In this document: one piece after another, positions 25,034 through 34,932 of the stretch
Layout: every line of letters begins with the position of its first letter
Numbering within the stretch: the stretch's first letter is position 1
Assembly (NCBI RefSeq): GCF_003095395.1
Contig: NZ_QEIJ01000004.1
Location: 124,001 to 188,000 of the forward strand
DNA from: Microbacterium sp. Gd 4-13
Lineage (GTDB): Bacteria; Actinomycetota; Actinomycetes; Actinomycetales; Microbacteriaceae
Reading direction: 5' to 3'
DNA length: 64,000 bases
Notes under the pieces: model-generated
What the model was told of the DNA's origin: nothing
Databases searched by the model: none
The model's input: only the letters and a program-made list of their open reading frames with translations
Position numbers and translations under genes: made by a program

Positions 25034-26665
25034 CTAGAGGTACTTCGTGTAGGCCGGCACCGTCAGGAACGCGGGGAACTCCTCGCGCAGCGCGACCTCC
25101 CGGAAGAGCGCGGCCGCGTCGTCGAAACGATCGCCGGGCGTGCGTGCCGCTTCGGCGAGCTCCTCGGCGATGAGCGACTCGACGTAGTCCCGCGTGATCG
25201 GGGTGCCGTCGTCGGTGGTGCGGTCCTGGTGGATCCACTGCCACACCTGCGAGCGCGAGATCTCGGCGGTCGCCGCATCCTCCATGAGGTTGTCGATCGC
25301 GACGGCTCCCTGACCGCGCAGCCACGCCTCGAGGTAGCGGATGGCCACGGCGACGTTGCCGCGCACCCCGGCCGCCGTGATCGGCAGTCCGATGTGCACA
25401 TCGAGCAGGCGCTTCGCCGTCGCCTCCTCGCGCGCACGGTCGACCGTCGCCGGGGCGCTTCGCCGACCGACCTGGTTCGGTCGGTCGCCGAGCACCGCGT
25501 CGAACTCGGCGCGCGCCACCGGGATGAGGTCGGGGTGCGCGACCCACGTGCCGTCGAAGCCGTCGCCGGCCTCGCGCTTCTTGTCGGCCGCCACCTTCTC
25601 GAACGCGCGAGCGGTCACCTCGGGGTCGCGGCGATTCGGGATGAAAGCGCTCATGCCGCCGATCGCGTAGGCTCCGCGGCGGTGGCAGGTCGTCACGAGC
25701 AGCTCGGTGTAGGCCCTCATGAACGGCACGGTCATCGTCACGTCGCTGCGGTCGGGCAGCACGAACCGGGCTCCGCGGCCCCGGTAGTTCTTGATGATCG
25801 AGAAGATGTAGTCCCAGCGGCCCGCGTTGAGTCCCGCGCAGTGGTCGCGGAGGGCGTAGAGGATCTCCTCCATCTCGAATGCCGCCGGCAGCGTCTCGAT
25901 CAGCACGGTCGCGCGGATCGTGCCGTGCGCGATGCCGAGCGCGCGCTCGCTGAACGAGAAGACGTCGTCCCACAGCCGCGCCTCCTGTGCCGACTCGAGC
26001 TTGGCGAGGTAGAAGTACGGACCCCGGCCCGCGTCGATGAGCGCCTGCGCGTTGTGGAAGACGTACAGCCCGAAGTCGACGAGCGAGCCGGATGCGGCGA
26101 GCTCGCGCCCCTCGCGGTCGGTGAACCGCAGGTGCTTCTCGGGCAGATGCCAGCCGCGCGGGCGCATGACGATCGTCGGCGTACGCTCGGCCGTCACCGC
26201 GTAGTGCTTGCCCTCCGCGCTGGTGAACTGCAGCTGCCCGCGGATCGCGTCGCGGAGCGTCAGCTGCCCCTCGATGACGTTCTTCCAGGTCGGCGAGGTC
26301 GCGTCCTCCTGGTCGGCGAGCCAGACCCGGGCGCCGGAGTTCAGCGCGTTGATCGCCATCTTCGGGTCGGTCGGTCCGGTGATCTCCACCCGGCGGTCTT
26401 CGAGACCCGGACCCGCACCCGCCACCCGCCACGTCGTGTCGGCCCGGATGTAGGCGGTGTCGTCGCGGAAGCTCGGGTCGTGCCCGATGCCGATCTGGAA
26501 GTGGCGGCGGAGGCGGTCGGCGAGCCGGTCGAGGCGCCGGCCGCCGAATCGCGCGTGCAGAGCCGAGACGAAGGCGATCGCCTCGGGCGTGAGGATCTCG
26601 TCATAGCGGTCTCCGAGGGTGCCGGCGATCTCGAGGGTGGGTGGGGGTTCGGTGAGCAGGGTCAT
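25034..26665 (-). CDS. aceB: Malate synthase A
   Basis: This 543-residue enzyme of the glyoxylate shunt condenses glyoxylate with acetyl-CoA. It carries the malate synthase A landmarks VWLADQEDATSPTWKNV near residue 117, MRPRGWHLPEKHL, the catalytic-Glu region TVLIETLPAAFEMEEIL, GRWDYIFSIIKNYR, MRAYTELLV, and the Asp/Cys region ending in LMEDAATAEISRSQVWQW. Length and motifs fit the A isoform. It is downstream of aceA on the same strand, with a 56-bp hairpin element between them. Regulation by the RamB gene divergent to aceA is inferred. Confidence 0.95.
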   Translation of the reverse strand: MTLLTEPPPTLEIAGTLGDRYDEILTPEAIAFVSALHARFGGRRLDRLADRLRRHFQIGIGHDPSFRDDTAYIRADTTWRVAGAGPGLEDRRVEITGPTDPKMAINALNSGARVWLADQEDATSPTWKNVIEGQLTLRDAIRGQLQFTSAEGKHYAVTAERTPTIVMRPRGWHLPEKHLRFTDREGRELAASGSLVDFGLYVFHNAQALIDAGRGPYFYLAKLESAQEARLWDDVFSFSERALGIAHGTIRATVLIETLPAAFEMEEILYALRDHCAGLNAGRWDYIFSIIKNYRGRGARFVLPDRSDVTMTVPFMRAYTELLVTTCHRRGAYAIGGMSAFIPNRRDPEVTARAFEKVAADKKREAGDGFDGTWVAHPDLIPVARAEFDAVLGDRPNQVGRRSAPATVDRAREEATAKRLLDVHIGLPITAAGVRGNVAVAIRYLEAWLRGQGAVAIDNLMEDAATAEISRSQVWQWIHQDRTTDDGTPITRDYVESLIAEELAEAARTPGDRFDDAAALFREVALREEFPAFLTVPAYTKYL

Positions 26666-26687
26666 GATCGTGTCCTGTCTGTGAGGT

Positions 26688-26743
26688 GAGAGTCCGAGAC
26701 ACCCGGGAGCGGGCGATGCGTCGTCCGGGTGTCGCGGACTCTC
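26688..26743. repeat. 56-bp palindromic element, copy 2
   Basis: Arms GAGAGTCCGAGACACCCGGG and TCCGGGTGTCGCGGACTCTC pair over 20 bases with two mismatches and a 16-base loop. The element starts 10 bases after the aceA stop (minus strand) and ends about 23 bases before the aceB start, so it lies inside the aceA-aceB pair. If it terminates transcription, aceB would be expressed less than aceA or need its own promoter. Confidence 0.85.
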
Positions 26744-26752
26744 GATGGATGT

Positions 26753-28069
26753 TCAGTGGAACTGGGATGCTTCGGTGGATCCCGCCAGCGCGAGGGTGGC
26801 GCTGTCGGGGTTGAGCGCGGTCGAGACGGCGTCGAAGTAGCCCGTGCCGACCTCGCGCTGGTGCTTGGTCGCGGTGTAGCCGCGCGCTTCGGAGGCGAAC
26901 TCCGCCTCCTGCAGTTCGACGTACGCGCTCATGGCGCGCTCGGCGTATCCCTTGGCGAGGTCGAACATCGCGTGGTTCACGGCGTGGAACCCGGCCAGGG
27001 TGATGAACTGGAACTTGTAGCCGAGGTCGGCGAGCTCGGCCTGGAACGAGGCGATCTGCGCGTCGTCGAGGTGGCGTTTCCAGTTGAAGCTCGGCGAGCA
27101 GTTGTAGGCGAGGAGCTTGCCCGGGAATCGTTCGTGGATCGCCGCGGCGAACGCGCGGGCCAGCTCGATGTCGGGTTCGCCGGTCTCGACCCAGAGCAGA
27201 TCGGCGTAGGGGGCGAAGGCGAGCCCCCGGCTGATGACGGAGTCGAGACCGGGCTGCACGCGGTAGAAGCCCTCGCTGGTGCGCTCGCCGGTGGTGAACT
27301 CCCGGTCGCGCTCGTCGACGTCGCTGGTGAGCAGGTCGGCGGCCAGGGCGTCGGTGCGGGCGATGATGACCGTCGGCACGCCCGCGACGTCCGCAGCCAG
27401 GCGCGCGGCGTTGAGGGTGCGGATGTGCTGTCGCGTGGGCACCAGCACCTTGCCGCCGAGGTGCCCGCACTTCTTCTCACTCGCGAGCTGGTCCTCCCAG
27501 TGGATGCCGGCGGCCCCGGCCTCGATGAGCGACTGCGCGAGCTCGTAGGCGTTGAGCGGTCCGCCGAAGCCCGCCTCGGCGTCGGCGACGATGGGGGCGA
27601 GCCAATCGGCGGTGGTCGTGCCCTCGGCGTGCTCGATCTGGTCCTGCCGGATCAGGGCGTTGTTGATGCGCCGCACGACCGCGGGCACGGAGTTAGCCGG
27701 GTACAGGCTCTGGTCGGGGTAGGTCTGCCCCGAAAGGTTGCCGTCCGCGGCGACCTGCCATCCCGAGAGGTAGATGGCCTTCAGGCCCGCCCGCACCTGT
27801 TGCACGGCCTGGCCGCCGGTGTAGGCGCCGAGGGCGCGGACGTACTGCTCGGTGTGCAGGAGGTTCCAGAGGTTCTCCGCGCCGCGCCGGGCAAGGGTGT
27901 TCTCCTCCCGCACGCTTCCTCGGATGCGCACGACGTCGTCGGCGGAGTAGGTGCGTTCGACGCCGTCCCAGCGGGGATCGGTGTCCCACAGCTCGCGCAG
28001 TTCGGCAGCGGTCTGGGTCTGGTCGCCGGGGCGGAGGGGCGCCTTGCCGGGCGTGGCCTGGATCGTCAT
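26753..28069 (-). CDS. aceA: Isocitrate lyase
   Basis: This 438-residue enzyme cleaves isocitrate to succinate and glyoxylate, the entry step of the glyoxylate shunt. The active-site loop [14 protein letters not shown] with the catalytic Cys is near residue 218, and further family blocks are [57 protein letters not shown], and [13 protein letters not shown]. The length fits the short bacterial type. A GAGGAG ribosome binding site precedes the ATG. It is divergent from a RamB-type regulator with 138 bp between, where a perfect palindrome is seen at 28181. Confidence 0.96.
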   Translation of the reverse strand: MTIQATPGKAPLRPGDQTQTAAELRELWDTDPRWDGVERTYSADDVVRIRGSVREENTLARRGAENLWNLLHTEQYVRALGAYTGGQAVQQVRAGLKAIYLSGWQVAADGNLSGQTYPDQSLYPANSVPAVVRRINNALIRQDQIEHAEGTTTADWLAPIVADAEAGFGGPLNAYELAQSLIEAGAAGIHWEDQLASEKKCGHLGGKVLVPTRQHIRTLNAARLAADVAGVPTVIIARTDALAADLLTSDVDERDREFTTGERTSEGFYRVQPGLDSVISRGLAFAPYADLLWVETGEPDIELARAFAAAIHERFPGKLLAYNCSPSFNWKRHLDDAQIASFQAELADLGYKFQFITLAGFHAVNHAMFDLAKGYAERAMSAYVELQEAEFASEARGYTATKHQREVGTGYFDAVSTALNPDSATLALAGSTEASQFH

Positions 28070-28180
28070 CGTAGTCTCCTCGGGATGGGGCGGATGCTGC
28101 GATGCATCGCCGGTTCTTCCCCCACCATCCGTGAAGAGTGAGGGGTCCTGCGGAGGAAAGTCAGCAGAAGAATCTCGAGA

Positions 28181-28201
28181 ATTCTGTTTTCGTGACAGAA
28201 T
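28181..28201 (+). promoter_or_regulatory. Palindrome in the aceA/ramB divergent promoter region
   Basis: ATTCTGT (28181-28187) and ACAGAAT (28195-28201) form a perfect 7-7-7 inverted repeat. Its right arm contains CAGAAT, a likely -10 box placed six bases before the ramB ATG, so binding there would block ramB transcription. An adjacent palindrome TCTCGAGA is at 28173-28180. It is a good candidate for RamB self-control or for a second regulator. Confidence 0.55.
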
Positions 28202-28207
28202 CCCGGG

Positions 28208-29686
28208 ATGAACGACGTCGTTCGTCTCCCCGCAGCATCCGATCCTTCCGACGATGGAGGAGTGGACGCACTCACCATCGGTCGCCGTATCCGTCAGCTC
28301 CGCTCCGAGCGGGGGATGACCCTCGACGAGCTCGCTGCCGCGGTCGGTCGCGCGCCGAGCCAGCTGTCGGTCATCGAGAACGGGCGGCGCGAGCCCAAGC
28401 TCACCCTGCTGCAGTCGATCGCCCGCGCGCTCGGCACCTCACTCGACGCGATCCTCGCGTCGGAGACCCTCGATGAGCGCTCGACGCTCGAGATCGCCGT
28501 GGAGCGGGCGATGCGCGGGCAGACCTTCACCGCGCTCGGCATCGAGCCGTTCCGGGTGGGCAAGACCGTGCCCGACGAGGTGCTGCGGGCGATGCTCGCG
28601 CTGCAGGGTGAGATCGACCGTCTGCGCGACGAGCGCGCGGCGACCCCCGAGGAGGCGCGGCGGGCCAACGTGGCGCTGCGCCGCCTGATGCGCACGCAGG
28701 ACAACTACTTCCCCGAGCTCGAGCGGCGGGCCGAGGAGATCCTCGACGCCGTCGACCACCCCGGTGGTCCTCTGACGCAGCGCACGGCGAACGACATCGC
28801 CGGGCACCTCGGTTTCACGCTGCACTACGTGCCCGATCTGCCGCAGACCACCCGCAGCGTCGCCGATATCGCCCACGGACGCCTGTACCTCTCGAGCCGC
28901 CTCACGGCGAAGGGCGATCCGCGCACCGCCGTGCTGCAGGCGCTGTCGAGTCGCATCCTCGGGCACAGCGAGCCCACGAGCTACGCGGAGTTCCTGCGCC
29001 AGCGCGTCGAGACGAACTACCTCACCGGAGCGCTGCTGGTTCCGCAGTCCCACGCCGTGCCGTTCCTGCGCGACGCGAAACAGGCCCGCGCCATCAGCAT
29101 CGAGGATCTCCGCGACGCCTACTCGGTGTCGTACGAGACGGCGGCGCACCGCTTCACCAACCTCGCCACGACGCACCTCGGCATACCCGTGCACTTCCTG
29201 AAGGTGCACGAGTCGGGCACGATCACGAAGGCCTACGAGAACGACGACGTGAACTTCCCCACCGACCGGCTGGGGGCCATCGAGGGGCAGATGTGCTGCC
29301 GTCGCTGGACGAGCCGCGTGGTCTTCGACGTCGACGACAGATTCAACCCGTACTACCAGTACACCGACACGGGCAACGGCACGTACTGGTGCACGGCCCG
29401 GGTCGAAGCATCCAGCGAGGGGGAGCACTCGGTGAGCGTGGGGGTGCGGTTCGACGACACGAAATGGTTCCTCGGGCGCGACACGCCCAACCGCGGGGTG
29501 TCGAAGCACTCGGTCGACGTGTGCTGCCGTCGTGCTCCCGCCGAGTTGGAGGCCGCGTGGCGGGAGAATTCCTGGCCCACCGTGCGGACGCCCCGGACGC
29601 TGCTCGCGACCCTGCCGACCGGGGCCTTCCCGGGGGTCGACGCGACCGACGTGTACGAGTTCCTCGAGGCCCACGCCCCGCGGTGA
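28208..29686 (+). CDS. ramB: RamB-type regulator of acetate/glyoxylate metabolism
   Basis: This 492-residue protein has an XRE helix-turn-helix ([20 protein letters not shown] through [19 protein letters not shown], residues about 25-75). A long middle region with an ImmA/IrrE-like part ([21 protein letters not shown]) follows, and then a C-terminal short-chain-fatty-acyl-regulator domain with Cys residues ([24 protein letters not shown]) that could bind metal. This is the RamB/PrpC-regulator architecture, known from Corynebacterium to control aceA and aceB. Its position divergent to aceA strongly supports that role. The transcript is probably leaderless (CAGAAT six bases before the ATG). Confidence 0.88.
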   Translation: MNDVVRLPAASDPSDDGGVDALTIGRRIRQLRSERGMTLDELAAAVGRAPSQLSVIENGRREPKLTLLQSIARALGTSLDAILASETLDERSTLEIAVERAMRGQTFTALGIEPFRVGKTVPDEVLRAMLALQGEIDRLRDERAATPEEARRANVALRRLMRTQDNYFPELERRAEEILDAVDHPGGPLTQRTANDIAGHLGFTLHYVPDLPQTTRSVADIAHGRLYLSSRLTAKGDPRTAVLQALSSRILGHSEPTSYAEFLRQRVETNYLTGALLVPQSHAVPFLRDAKQARAISIEDLRDAYSVSYETAAHRFTNLATTHLGIPVHFLKVHESGTITKAYENDDVNFPTDRLGAIEGQMCCRRWTSRVVFDVDDRFNPYYQYTDTGNGTYWCTARVEASSEGEHSVSVGVRFDDTKWFLGRDTPNRGVSKHSVDVCCRRAPAELEAAWRENSWPTVRTPRTLLATLPTGAFPGVDATDVYEFLEAHAPR

Positions 29687-29787
29687 ACGCCCGCCGCCGG
29701 TCTGGGGCGTACTTCTCAGCTCGGGGCACGAGATTCCGCGCCCCGAACGGTAAAACGCACCCCGAAGCGCTGTCGCGCCGCCGCCGG

Positions 29788-29844
29788 TTGCGTTCGTCGC
29801 CGCCGCGACCTACTCTGTTGAACGCGCTGTTTAAGCGCATAAAC
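29788..29844 (+). promoter_or_regulatory. Promoter and LacI-type operator of the first sugar ABC operon
   Basis: TTGCGT (29788-29793) and TACTCT (29811-29816), spaced 17 bases, form a plausible promoter. GTTTAAGC|GCATAAAC (29829-29844) is a near-perfect 16-bp palindrome with a CpG-type centre, typical of LacI-family operators, just after the expected transcription start. The LacI gene at the end of this operon (34932) is the likely ligand-controlled repressor. The remaining part of the 211-bp gap shows nothing else clear. Confidence 0.55.
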
Positions 29845-29897
29845 GATTCGAAGACGAAGCACGGGCCCCACCGGGGCGCGCACGTTCGAGGAGGAAC

Positions 29898-31163
29898 ATG
29901 ATGAAACACCCACGACTGAGCGCGGTCGCCCTCATCGCCGCCGCAGCCCTCGCCCTCACCGGGTGCGGTCGCAGCGCCGACGAAGCCGCCGGCCCCGCCG
30001 AAGCATCCACCATCGGTGATGCCGAAGCCACCGGCACGATCACGATGTGGGCCATGGGTGCCGAGGGCGAGGCCCTGCCCGGCTTCGTCTCCGAGTTCGA
30101 AGAGGCGAACCCCGGCGTCGACGTCGAGGTCACCGCCATCCCCTGGGACGCCGCCTACAGCAAGTTCCAGACGGCGATCGCCGGCGGCAACACCCCCGAC
30201 ATCGCGATGGTCGGGTCGACGTGGATGGCCGACTTCGAGAGCGCGTTCCAGACGGTTCCGACCGATCTCGACACCGCCGGCGTCTTCCCGGGAGCGGTCG
30301 ACTCGACGATGATCGGCGACCGGGCCACCGGCATGCCCTGGTACGTCGACACCCGCGTGCTCTACTACCGCACCGACATCGCCGCCCAGGCCGGCTGGAC
30401 CACGGCCCCCACGTCGTGGGACGAGCTGAAGCAGATGGCCTCCGACATGCAGGCCAAGGGCGGCGCCGAGTACGGCCTCCGCTTCCCCGCCGGCAACGAC
30501 TCGTTCCAGGGAACCCTCTGGATGCCGTGGTCCAACGGTGTCGAGCTCGAGAACGGCTCGGAGTGGACGCTCGACAGCCCCGAGGCCGTTCAGGCGTACG
30601 AGTACTACCAGAGCTACTTCACCGACGGTGTCTCGAACCCGGCCGCAGACCGTTCGGCGGGTGCGCAGGAAGCCGACTTCATCTCCGGCGCGACCCCGAT
30701 GCTCATCGACGGCCCCTTCCTGATCGGTCAGCTCGAGCAGCTCGGCGGCGAGGGCTTCTCCGAGAAGTTCAGCACCGCGGTCCTTCCCACCCGGGAGTCT
30801 TCGACGTCGTTCAGTGGCGGTGCGAACCTCGCCGTGTTCGACAACTCCGACAACGCCGCGAGTGCCTGGAAGCTCGCGCAGTGGCTGTCTCAGCCCGAGA
30901 CGCAGGTCAAGTGGTACGAGGCGACCGGCGATCTCCCGGCGGTGCAGGCAGCCTGGGACGACGACGCCCTCGGTGGGTCGGCGACCCTCGCGGCTTTCGG
31001 CACGCAGCTGGAGACGGCGAAGTCGGTTCCGGCGACCACCACGTGGGTGCAGGTCGCAGCGGCCGGTGACGCGATGCTCGAGAAGATCCGCCTGGGCCAG
31101 CTGAGCCCGGCCGACGGTGTCGCCGAGCTCCAGGCCACCGCCGACTCCCTCGGACTGGACTGA
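29898..31163 (+). CDS. ABC transporter sugar-binding lipoprotein
   Basis: This 421-residue extracytoplasmic solute-binding protein has a signal sequence and lipobox (LALTGC) within its first 27 residues. It shows the family 1 sugar-binding style: GTITMWAMGAEGEAL, FEEANPGVDVEVTAIPWDAAYSKFQTAIAGGNTPDIAMV, and MPWYVDTRVLYYRTD. It starts an operon with two permeases, a GH3 glycosidase and a LacI regulator, so the ligand is probably a glycoside or oligosaccharide that the GH3 enzyme hydrolyses. A GAGGAGG ribosome binding site precedes the ATG. No ATPase gene is in the operon. Confidence 0.9.
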   Translation: MMKHPRLSAVALIAAAALALTGCGRSADEAAGPAEASTIGDAEATGTITMWAMGAEGEALPGFVSEFEEANPGVDVEVTAIPWDAAYSKFQTAIAGGNTPDIAMVGSTWMADFESAFQTVPTDLDTAGVFPGAVDSTMIGDRATGMPWYVDTRVLYYRTDIAAQAGWTTAPTSWDELKQMASDMQAKGGAEYGLRFPAGNDSFQGTLWMPWSNGVELENGSEWTLDSPEAVQAYEYYQSYFTDGVSNPAADRSAGAQEADFISGATPMLIDGPFLIGQLEQLGGEGFSEKFSTAVLPTRESSTSFSGGANLAVFDNSDNAASAWKLAQWLSQPETQVKWYEATGDLPAVQAAWDDDALGGSATLAAFGTQLETAKSVPATTTWVQVAAAGDAMLEKIRLGQLSPADGVAELQATADSLGLD

Positions 31164-31167
31164 CGTC

Positions 31168-32109
31168 ATGACGCAGGCACTCGCGGGTGCGACCGGGCTC
31201 CGGTCGGGTCGCACCCCGGTGCGCGGCGGCGTGAGCCGTCGGCGCCGTCAGGGATGGATCGCGTGGGGCTTCGCCCTGCCCTTCGTCATCGTCTTCGCGC
31301 TGTTCATGGTCGTGCCGATCGTCGGATCGTTCGCGATGTCGTTCACCGACTTCCGCGCCGCCGACATCCGTTCGCCCTTCTCCGTGAACTTCGTCGGGCT
31401 CGAGCAGTACGCGGCCGTGCTCGGCGACCCGGTGTTCCTGACCTCCCTCACCGTCACCGGCACCTTCGTGATCGTCGGCATCCCCGTCACGATGGCGCTG
31501 GCGCTCGCCCTCGCACTCGCGCTGAACTCCGGCCGAGGCCGGGTCGTCTCGGTGCTGCGCGTCGGTTTCTACGCCCCCGTCGTGACGAGCATCGTCGCCG
31601 TCTCGGTGGTCTGGCGCTACATCCTTCAGCCCGAGGGCCTGCTCAACGCCGCCCTCGCGGTGGTCGGCATCCAGGGTCCCGACTGGCTCAACGACACCAC
31701 GTGGGCACTCCCGTCGCTGATCGCGATGGCAGTGTGGCGCAACGTCGGAACCCTCATGGTGATCTTCCTCGCCGGCCTCCAGGCGATCCCCGTCGACGTG
31801 AAGGAGGCCGCCCTGATGGACGGCGCCTCCGCATGGCGGCGTCTGACCTCCATCACCCTGCCGCTGCTGCGTCCGACGCTGCTGCTGGGCGCGGTGCTCA
31901 TCTCCGTCGGGTTCCTGCAGTTCTTCGAAGAAGCGTTCGTGATGACGCAGGGCGGCCCGCTCAACTCCACCCTCTCGGTGGCCTACTACACGTTCAAGCA
32001 GTTCGGCTTCGGAGAATACGGCGCCGCGTCCGCGGCCAGCTACATCCTGTTCCTGGCCATCGCGCTGCTGAGCCTCGTGCAGTTCCGCCTGCTGCGCTCG
32101 AAGGACTGA
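31168..32109 (+). CDS. Sugar ABC transporter permease, MalF type
   Basis: This 313-residue permease has six hydrophobic helices and the ATPase-contact loop KEAALMDGASAWRRLTSITLP of the MalF/UgpA group (given as the EAA loop around residue 212). It begins just after the binding-protein stop with the ATG at 31168; a longer in-frame start overlaps the upstream gene and was not used. It pairs with the permease at 32123 to form the channel of the importer. Confidence 0.9.
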   Translation: MTQALAGATGLRSGRTPVRGGVSRRRRQGWIAWGFALPFVIVFALFMVVPIVGSFAMSFTDFRAADIRSPFSVNFVGLEQYAAVLGDPVFLTSLTVTGTFVIVGIPVTMALALALALALNSGRGRVVSVLRVGFYAPVVTSIVAVSVVWRYILQPEGLLNAALAVVGIQGPDWLNDTTWALPSLIAMAVWRNVGTLMVIFLAGLQAIPVDVKEAALMDGASAWRRLTSITLPLLRPTLLLGAVLISVGFLQFFEEAFVMTQGGPLNSTLSVAYYTFKQFGFGEYGAASAASYILFLAIALLSLVQFRLLRSKD

Positions 32110-32122
32110 CGAGGAGATCGAC

Positions 32123-33019
32123 ATGGCTCTCACCACTGCGGCGGCGCCCGCCGCACTCACCCCCGAAGAACGCGCTCGTCCGCCCCGCCGTCCCCAGCGG
32201 CGCGGGATGTCGGGTCGCGTGCTCACCTACACCGTGCTCGTCGTCGGCCTGCTGGTCTGGTTGGTGCCGTTCGCCTGGATGCTGCTGGGGTCGGTCAAGA
32301 CGCAACGCGAGATCCTGCAGCGCCCGCCCACCTGGTGGCCGCAGGAGTTCACCTGGGACAACTTCACCGCCTGGTTCGGCGAGCTCAACTTCGGACAGTT
32401 CTTCGGCAACAGCGTGCTGGTGGCGCTGTTCACCGTGCTCGGCAACCTGGTGTTCTGCTCGATGGTCGGCTACGCGCTGGCCAAGATGGACTTCCCCGGG
32501 AAGAGGGCGCTGTTCCTCGTCGTCATGCTGACTCTCATGGTGCCGGGTGTCGTCACCTTCGTGCCGCTGTTCGTCATGGTGTCCTCGCTCGGACTGGTCA
32601 ACAGCTACGCCGCGCTCATCCTGCCGTTCGTCACCACCCCGCTGGGCGTCTTCCTCATGAGGCAGTTCATGCTCGGAATCCCCGATTCTCTCCTCGAGGC
32701 CGCGCGCATCGACGGGGCGGGGGAGTTGCGCGTGTTCGCCCGCATCGTGATGCCGCTGTGCGGGCCGCCGCTGGCGACCCTCGGCATCCTCACGTTCCTG
32801 GCGTCGTGGAACAACTTCCTGTGGCCGCTGGTCGCCGCGCAGAGCGAGGGCATGTACACCCTGCCCGTTGCGCTGTCGCTGTACTCGACCGGGCAGAACG
32901 CGACCGATTACGGGCTTCTCCTGGCCGGCTCCGTGCTGGTGATCGCCCCGATCATCGTGCTGTTCGTTTTCCTCCAGCGCTACTTCATCCAGGGCATCGC
33001 CTCGACGGGCCTGAAATGA
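32123..33019 (+). CDS. Sugar ABC transporter permease, MalG type
   Basis: This 298-residue permease has six helices and the EAA loop LEAARIDGAGELRVFARIVMP, as in MalG/UgpE proteins. The N-terminal 35 residues are Ala/Pro/Arg-rich and cytosolic. It follows its partner by 13 bp with a GAGGAGA ribosome binding site, and its stop overlaps a possible start of the GH3 gene (ATGA), so import and hydrolysis are genetically coupled. Confidence 0.9.
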   Translation: MALTTAAAPAALTPEERARPPRRPQRRGMSGRVLTYTVLVVGLLVWLVPFAWMLLGSVKTQREILQRPPTWWPQEFTWDNFTAWFGELNFGQFFGNSVLVALFTVLGNLVFCSMVGYALAKMDFPGKRALFLVVMLTLMVPGVVTFVPLFVMVSSLGLVNSYAALILPFVTTPLGVFLMRQFMLGIPDSLLEAARIDGAGELRVFARIVMPLCGPPLATLGILTFLASWNNFLWPLVAAQSEGMYTLPVALSLYSTGQNATDYGLLLAGSVLVIAPIIVLFVFLQRYFIQGIASTGLK

Positions 33020-34932
33020 CCACTCCCGATCCGGTCGGAAAGGACCCGATGACTCCCGCCTCCTTCCTCCACGCCCCCGACGGCACGCGCTTCCGCGATC
33101 TCAACGGCAACGGCGTGATGGACCCGTACGAAGACCCCCGCCTGAGCGCCGAGGAGCGCACCTCCGACCTCCTCGGGCGACTCAGTCTCGCGGAGAAGTG
33201 CGGTCTGCTCTTCCAGACCGTCATCGAGGTCGGTGACGAGGGCGAGCTGCTCGAGACACCGGGTCGTATCTCGAAGTCGGCGACCACCGAGGTCGTCGTC
33301 GGCAAGAATATGACCCACTTCAACGTGCACGCCATCCGCACCGCGCGGCAGGCGGCCGAGTGGAACAACCGGCTGCAGGCGCTCGCCGAGACGACCCCGC
33401 ACGGCGTCCCCGTGACGATCAGCACCGATCCGCGGCACGCGTTCGTCGAGAACACCGGCGTCGCCTTCTCGGCGGGCCCGTTCTCGCAGTGGCCCGAAGG
33501 GCTGGGGCTGGCCGCTCTCGACGACGTCGAGACCGTTCGCGAGTTCGCCGAGATCGCCCGCCGCGAGTACCGGGCCGTCGGCATCCGCGCGGCTCTCCAC
33601 CCGCAGATCGACCTGGCCACCGAGCCGCGCTGGGGTCGGCAGGCGCAGACGTTCGGACAGGATGCTGCGCGGGTGTCGGAGTTCACCGCGGCCTACCTCG
33701 CCGGCTTCCAGGGTGACCGCCTCGGTTCCGACAGCGTGGCGTGCACCACCAAGCACTTCCCCGGCGGCGGGCCCCAGCTGGACGGCGAGGACGCGCACTT
33801 CCCGTACGGCCGCGAGCAGGTCTACCCCGGCGGCATGTTCGACTACCACCTCGAGCCGTTCCGCGAGGCGATCCGCCGCGGCACCGCGGCGATGATGCCC
33901 TACTACGGCATGCCCGTGGGGCTCGAGCGCGGCGGCGTCGCGATCGAGGAGGTCGGCTTCGGGTACAACCGCCAGATCATCACCGGTCTCCTGCGCGAAG
34001 AGCTGGGCTACGACGGTGTCGTGGTCACCGACTGGGAGCTCGTCAACGACAACCACGTCGGCGACCAGGTGCTGCCGGCGCGTGCGTGGGGGGTCGAGCA
34101 GTTGTCGGCGCCCGAGCGCATGGAGAAGATCCTCGACGCCGGAGCCGACCAGTTCGGCGGCGAGGAGTGCGTCGAGATGCTCGTCGACCTCGTGCGCGCG
34201 GGGCGTGTCACCGAGGCGCGCGTCGATGCGTCGGCGCGCCGCATCCTGCTGGTGAAGTTCCAGCTCGGGCTCTTCGACGACCCGTACGTCGACGTCGACG
34301 AGGCCGAGCGCATCGTCGGCAACCCCGAGTTCCGCGCGCGCGGCGAGGAGGCCCAGTCGCGATCGCTGACGATCCTCGTCAACGATGCGCGCGAAGGCGA
34401 GCCGATCCTGCCGCTTCGGCCGGTCTCGACCGTGTACGTCGAGGGGTTCCGCGACGACGACGTGGCCGAGCTCGGCCGTGTCGTCGCCGATCCGGCCGAC
34501 GCCGATGTGGCGCTCGTGCGGATCGCCGCGCCCTCCGAGTCTCGCGACGACCTCTTCCTCGAGGCGTGGTTCCACCAGGGGTCGCTCGACTTCGCGCCCG
34601 GGCTCGTCTACCGGCTGCGGCGAATCGCGGCCGCGTGCCCGCTCGTGCTCGTCGTCACCCTCGACCGCCCGGCGATCCTCACGCCGTTCGTGGGCCACGC
34701 TGCCGCGCTCGTCGCCGACTACGGCAGCTCGTCGGCCGCGGTGATCGACGCGCTGACGGGCCGTGTGCCACCGCGCGGACGCCTGCCGATCGAGATCCCC
34801 CGATCGATGGATGCCGTGCGCCACTCCCGCGAGGATGTACCGTCGGACACCGGTGACCCTGTCTTCCCCGTCCACTTCGGGCTGGATCTGACGGTGTCGC
34901 GCGTCGTCGACCTGAAGGAGAACGCCCGCTGA
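33016..34932 (+). CDS. Glycoside hydrolase family 3 (beta-glucosidase-like)
   Basis: This enzyme of 638 residues has the GH3 N-terminal barrel (LSLAEKCGLLFQT, STDPRHAF, HPQIDLATEPRWGRQAQTFG, TTKHFPGGGP, and the nucleophile Asp in YDGVVVTDWEL near residue 340). The sandwich domain follows (QSRSLTILVND, then LPIEIP). It ends without the fibronectin-III domain found in longer relatives. It has no signal peptide, so it acts in the cytoplasm on an imported glycoside. The start at 33016 overlaps the permease stop; an in-frame ATG at 33049 with GGAAAGGA before it is the alternative and has the better ribosome binding site. Confidence 0.88.
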   Translation: MTTPDPVGKDPMTPASFLHAPDGTRFRDLNGNGVMDPYEDPRLSAEERTSDLLGRLSLAEKCGLLFQTVIEVGDEGELLETPGRISKSATTEVVVGKNMTHFNVHAIRTARQAAEWNNRLQALAETTPHGVPVTISTDPRHAFVENTGVAFSAGPFSQWPEGLGLAALDDVETVREFAEIARREYRAVGIRAALHPQIDLATEPRWGRQAQTFGQDAARVSEFTAAYLAGFQGDRLGSDSVACTTKHFPGGGPQLDGEDAHFPYGREQVYPGGMFDYHLEPFREAIRRGTAAMMPYYGMPVGLERGGVAIEEVGFGYNRQIITGLLREELGYDGVVVTDWELVNDNHVGDQVLPARAWGVEQLSAPERMEKILDAGADQFGGEECVEMLVDLVRAGRVTEARVDASARRILLVKFQLGLFDDPYVDVDEAERIVGNPEFRARGEEAQSRSLTILVNDAREGEPILPLRPVSTVYVEGFRDDDVAELGRVVADPADADVALVRIAAPSESRDDLFLEAWFHQGSLDFAPGLVYRLRRIAAACPLVLVVTLDRPAILTPFVGHAAALVADYGSSSAAVIDALTGRVPPRGRLPIEIPRSMDAVRHSREDVPSDTGDPVFPVHFGLDLTVSRVVDLKENAR

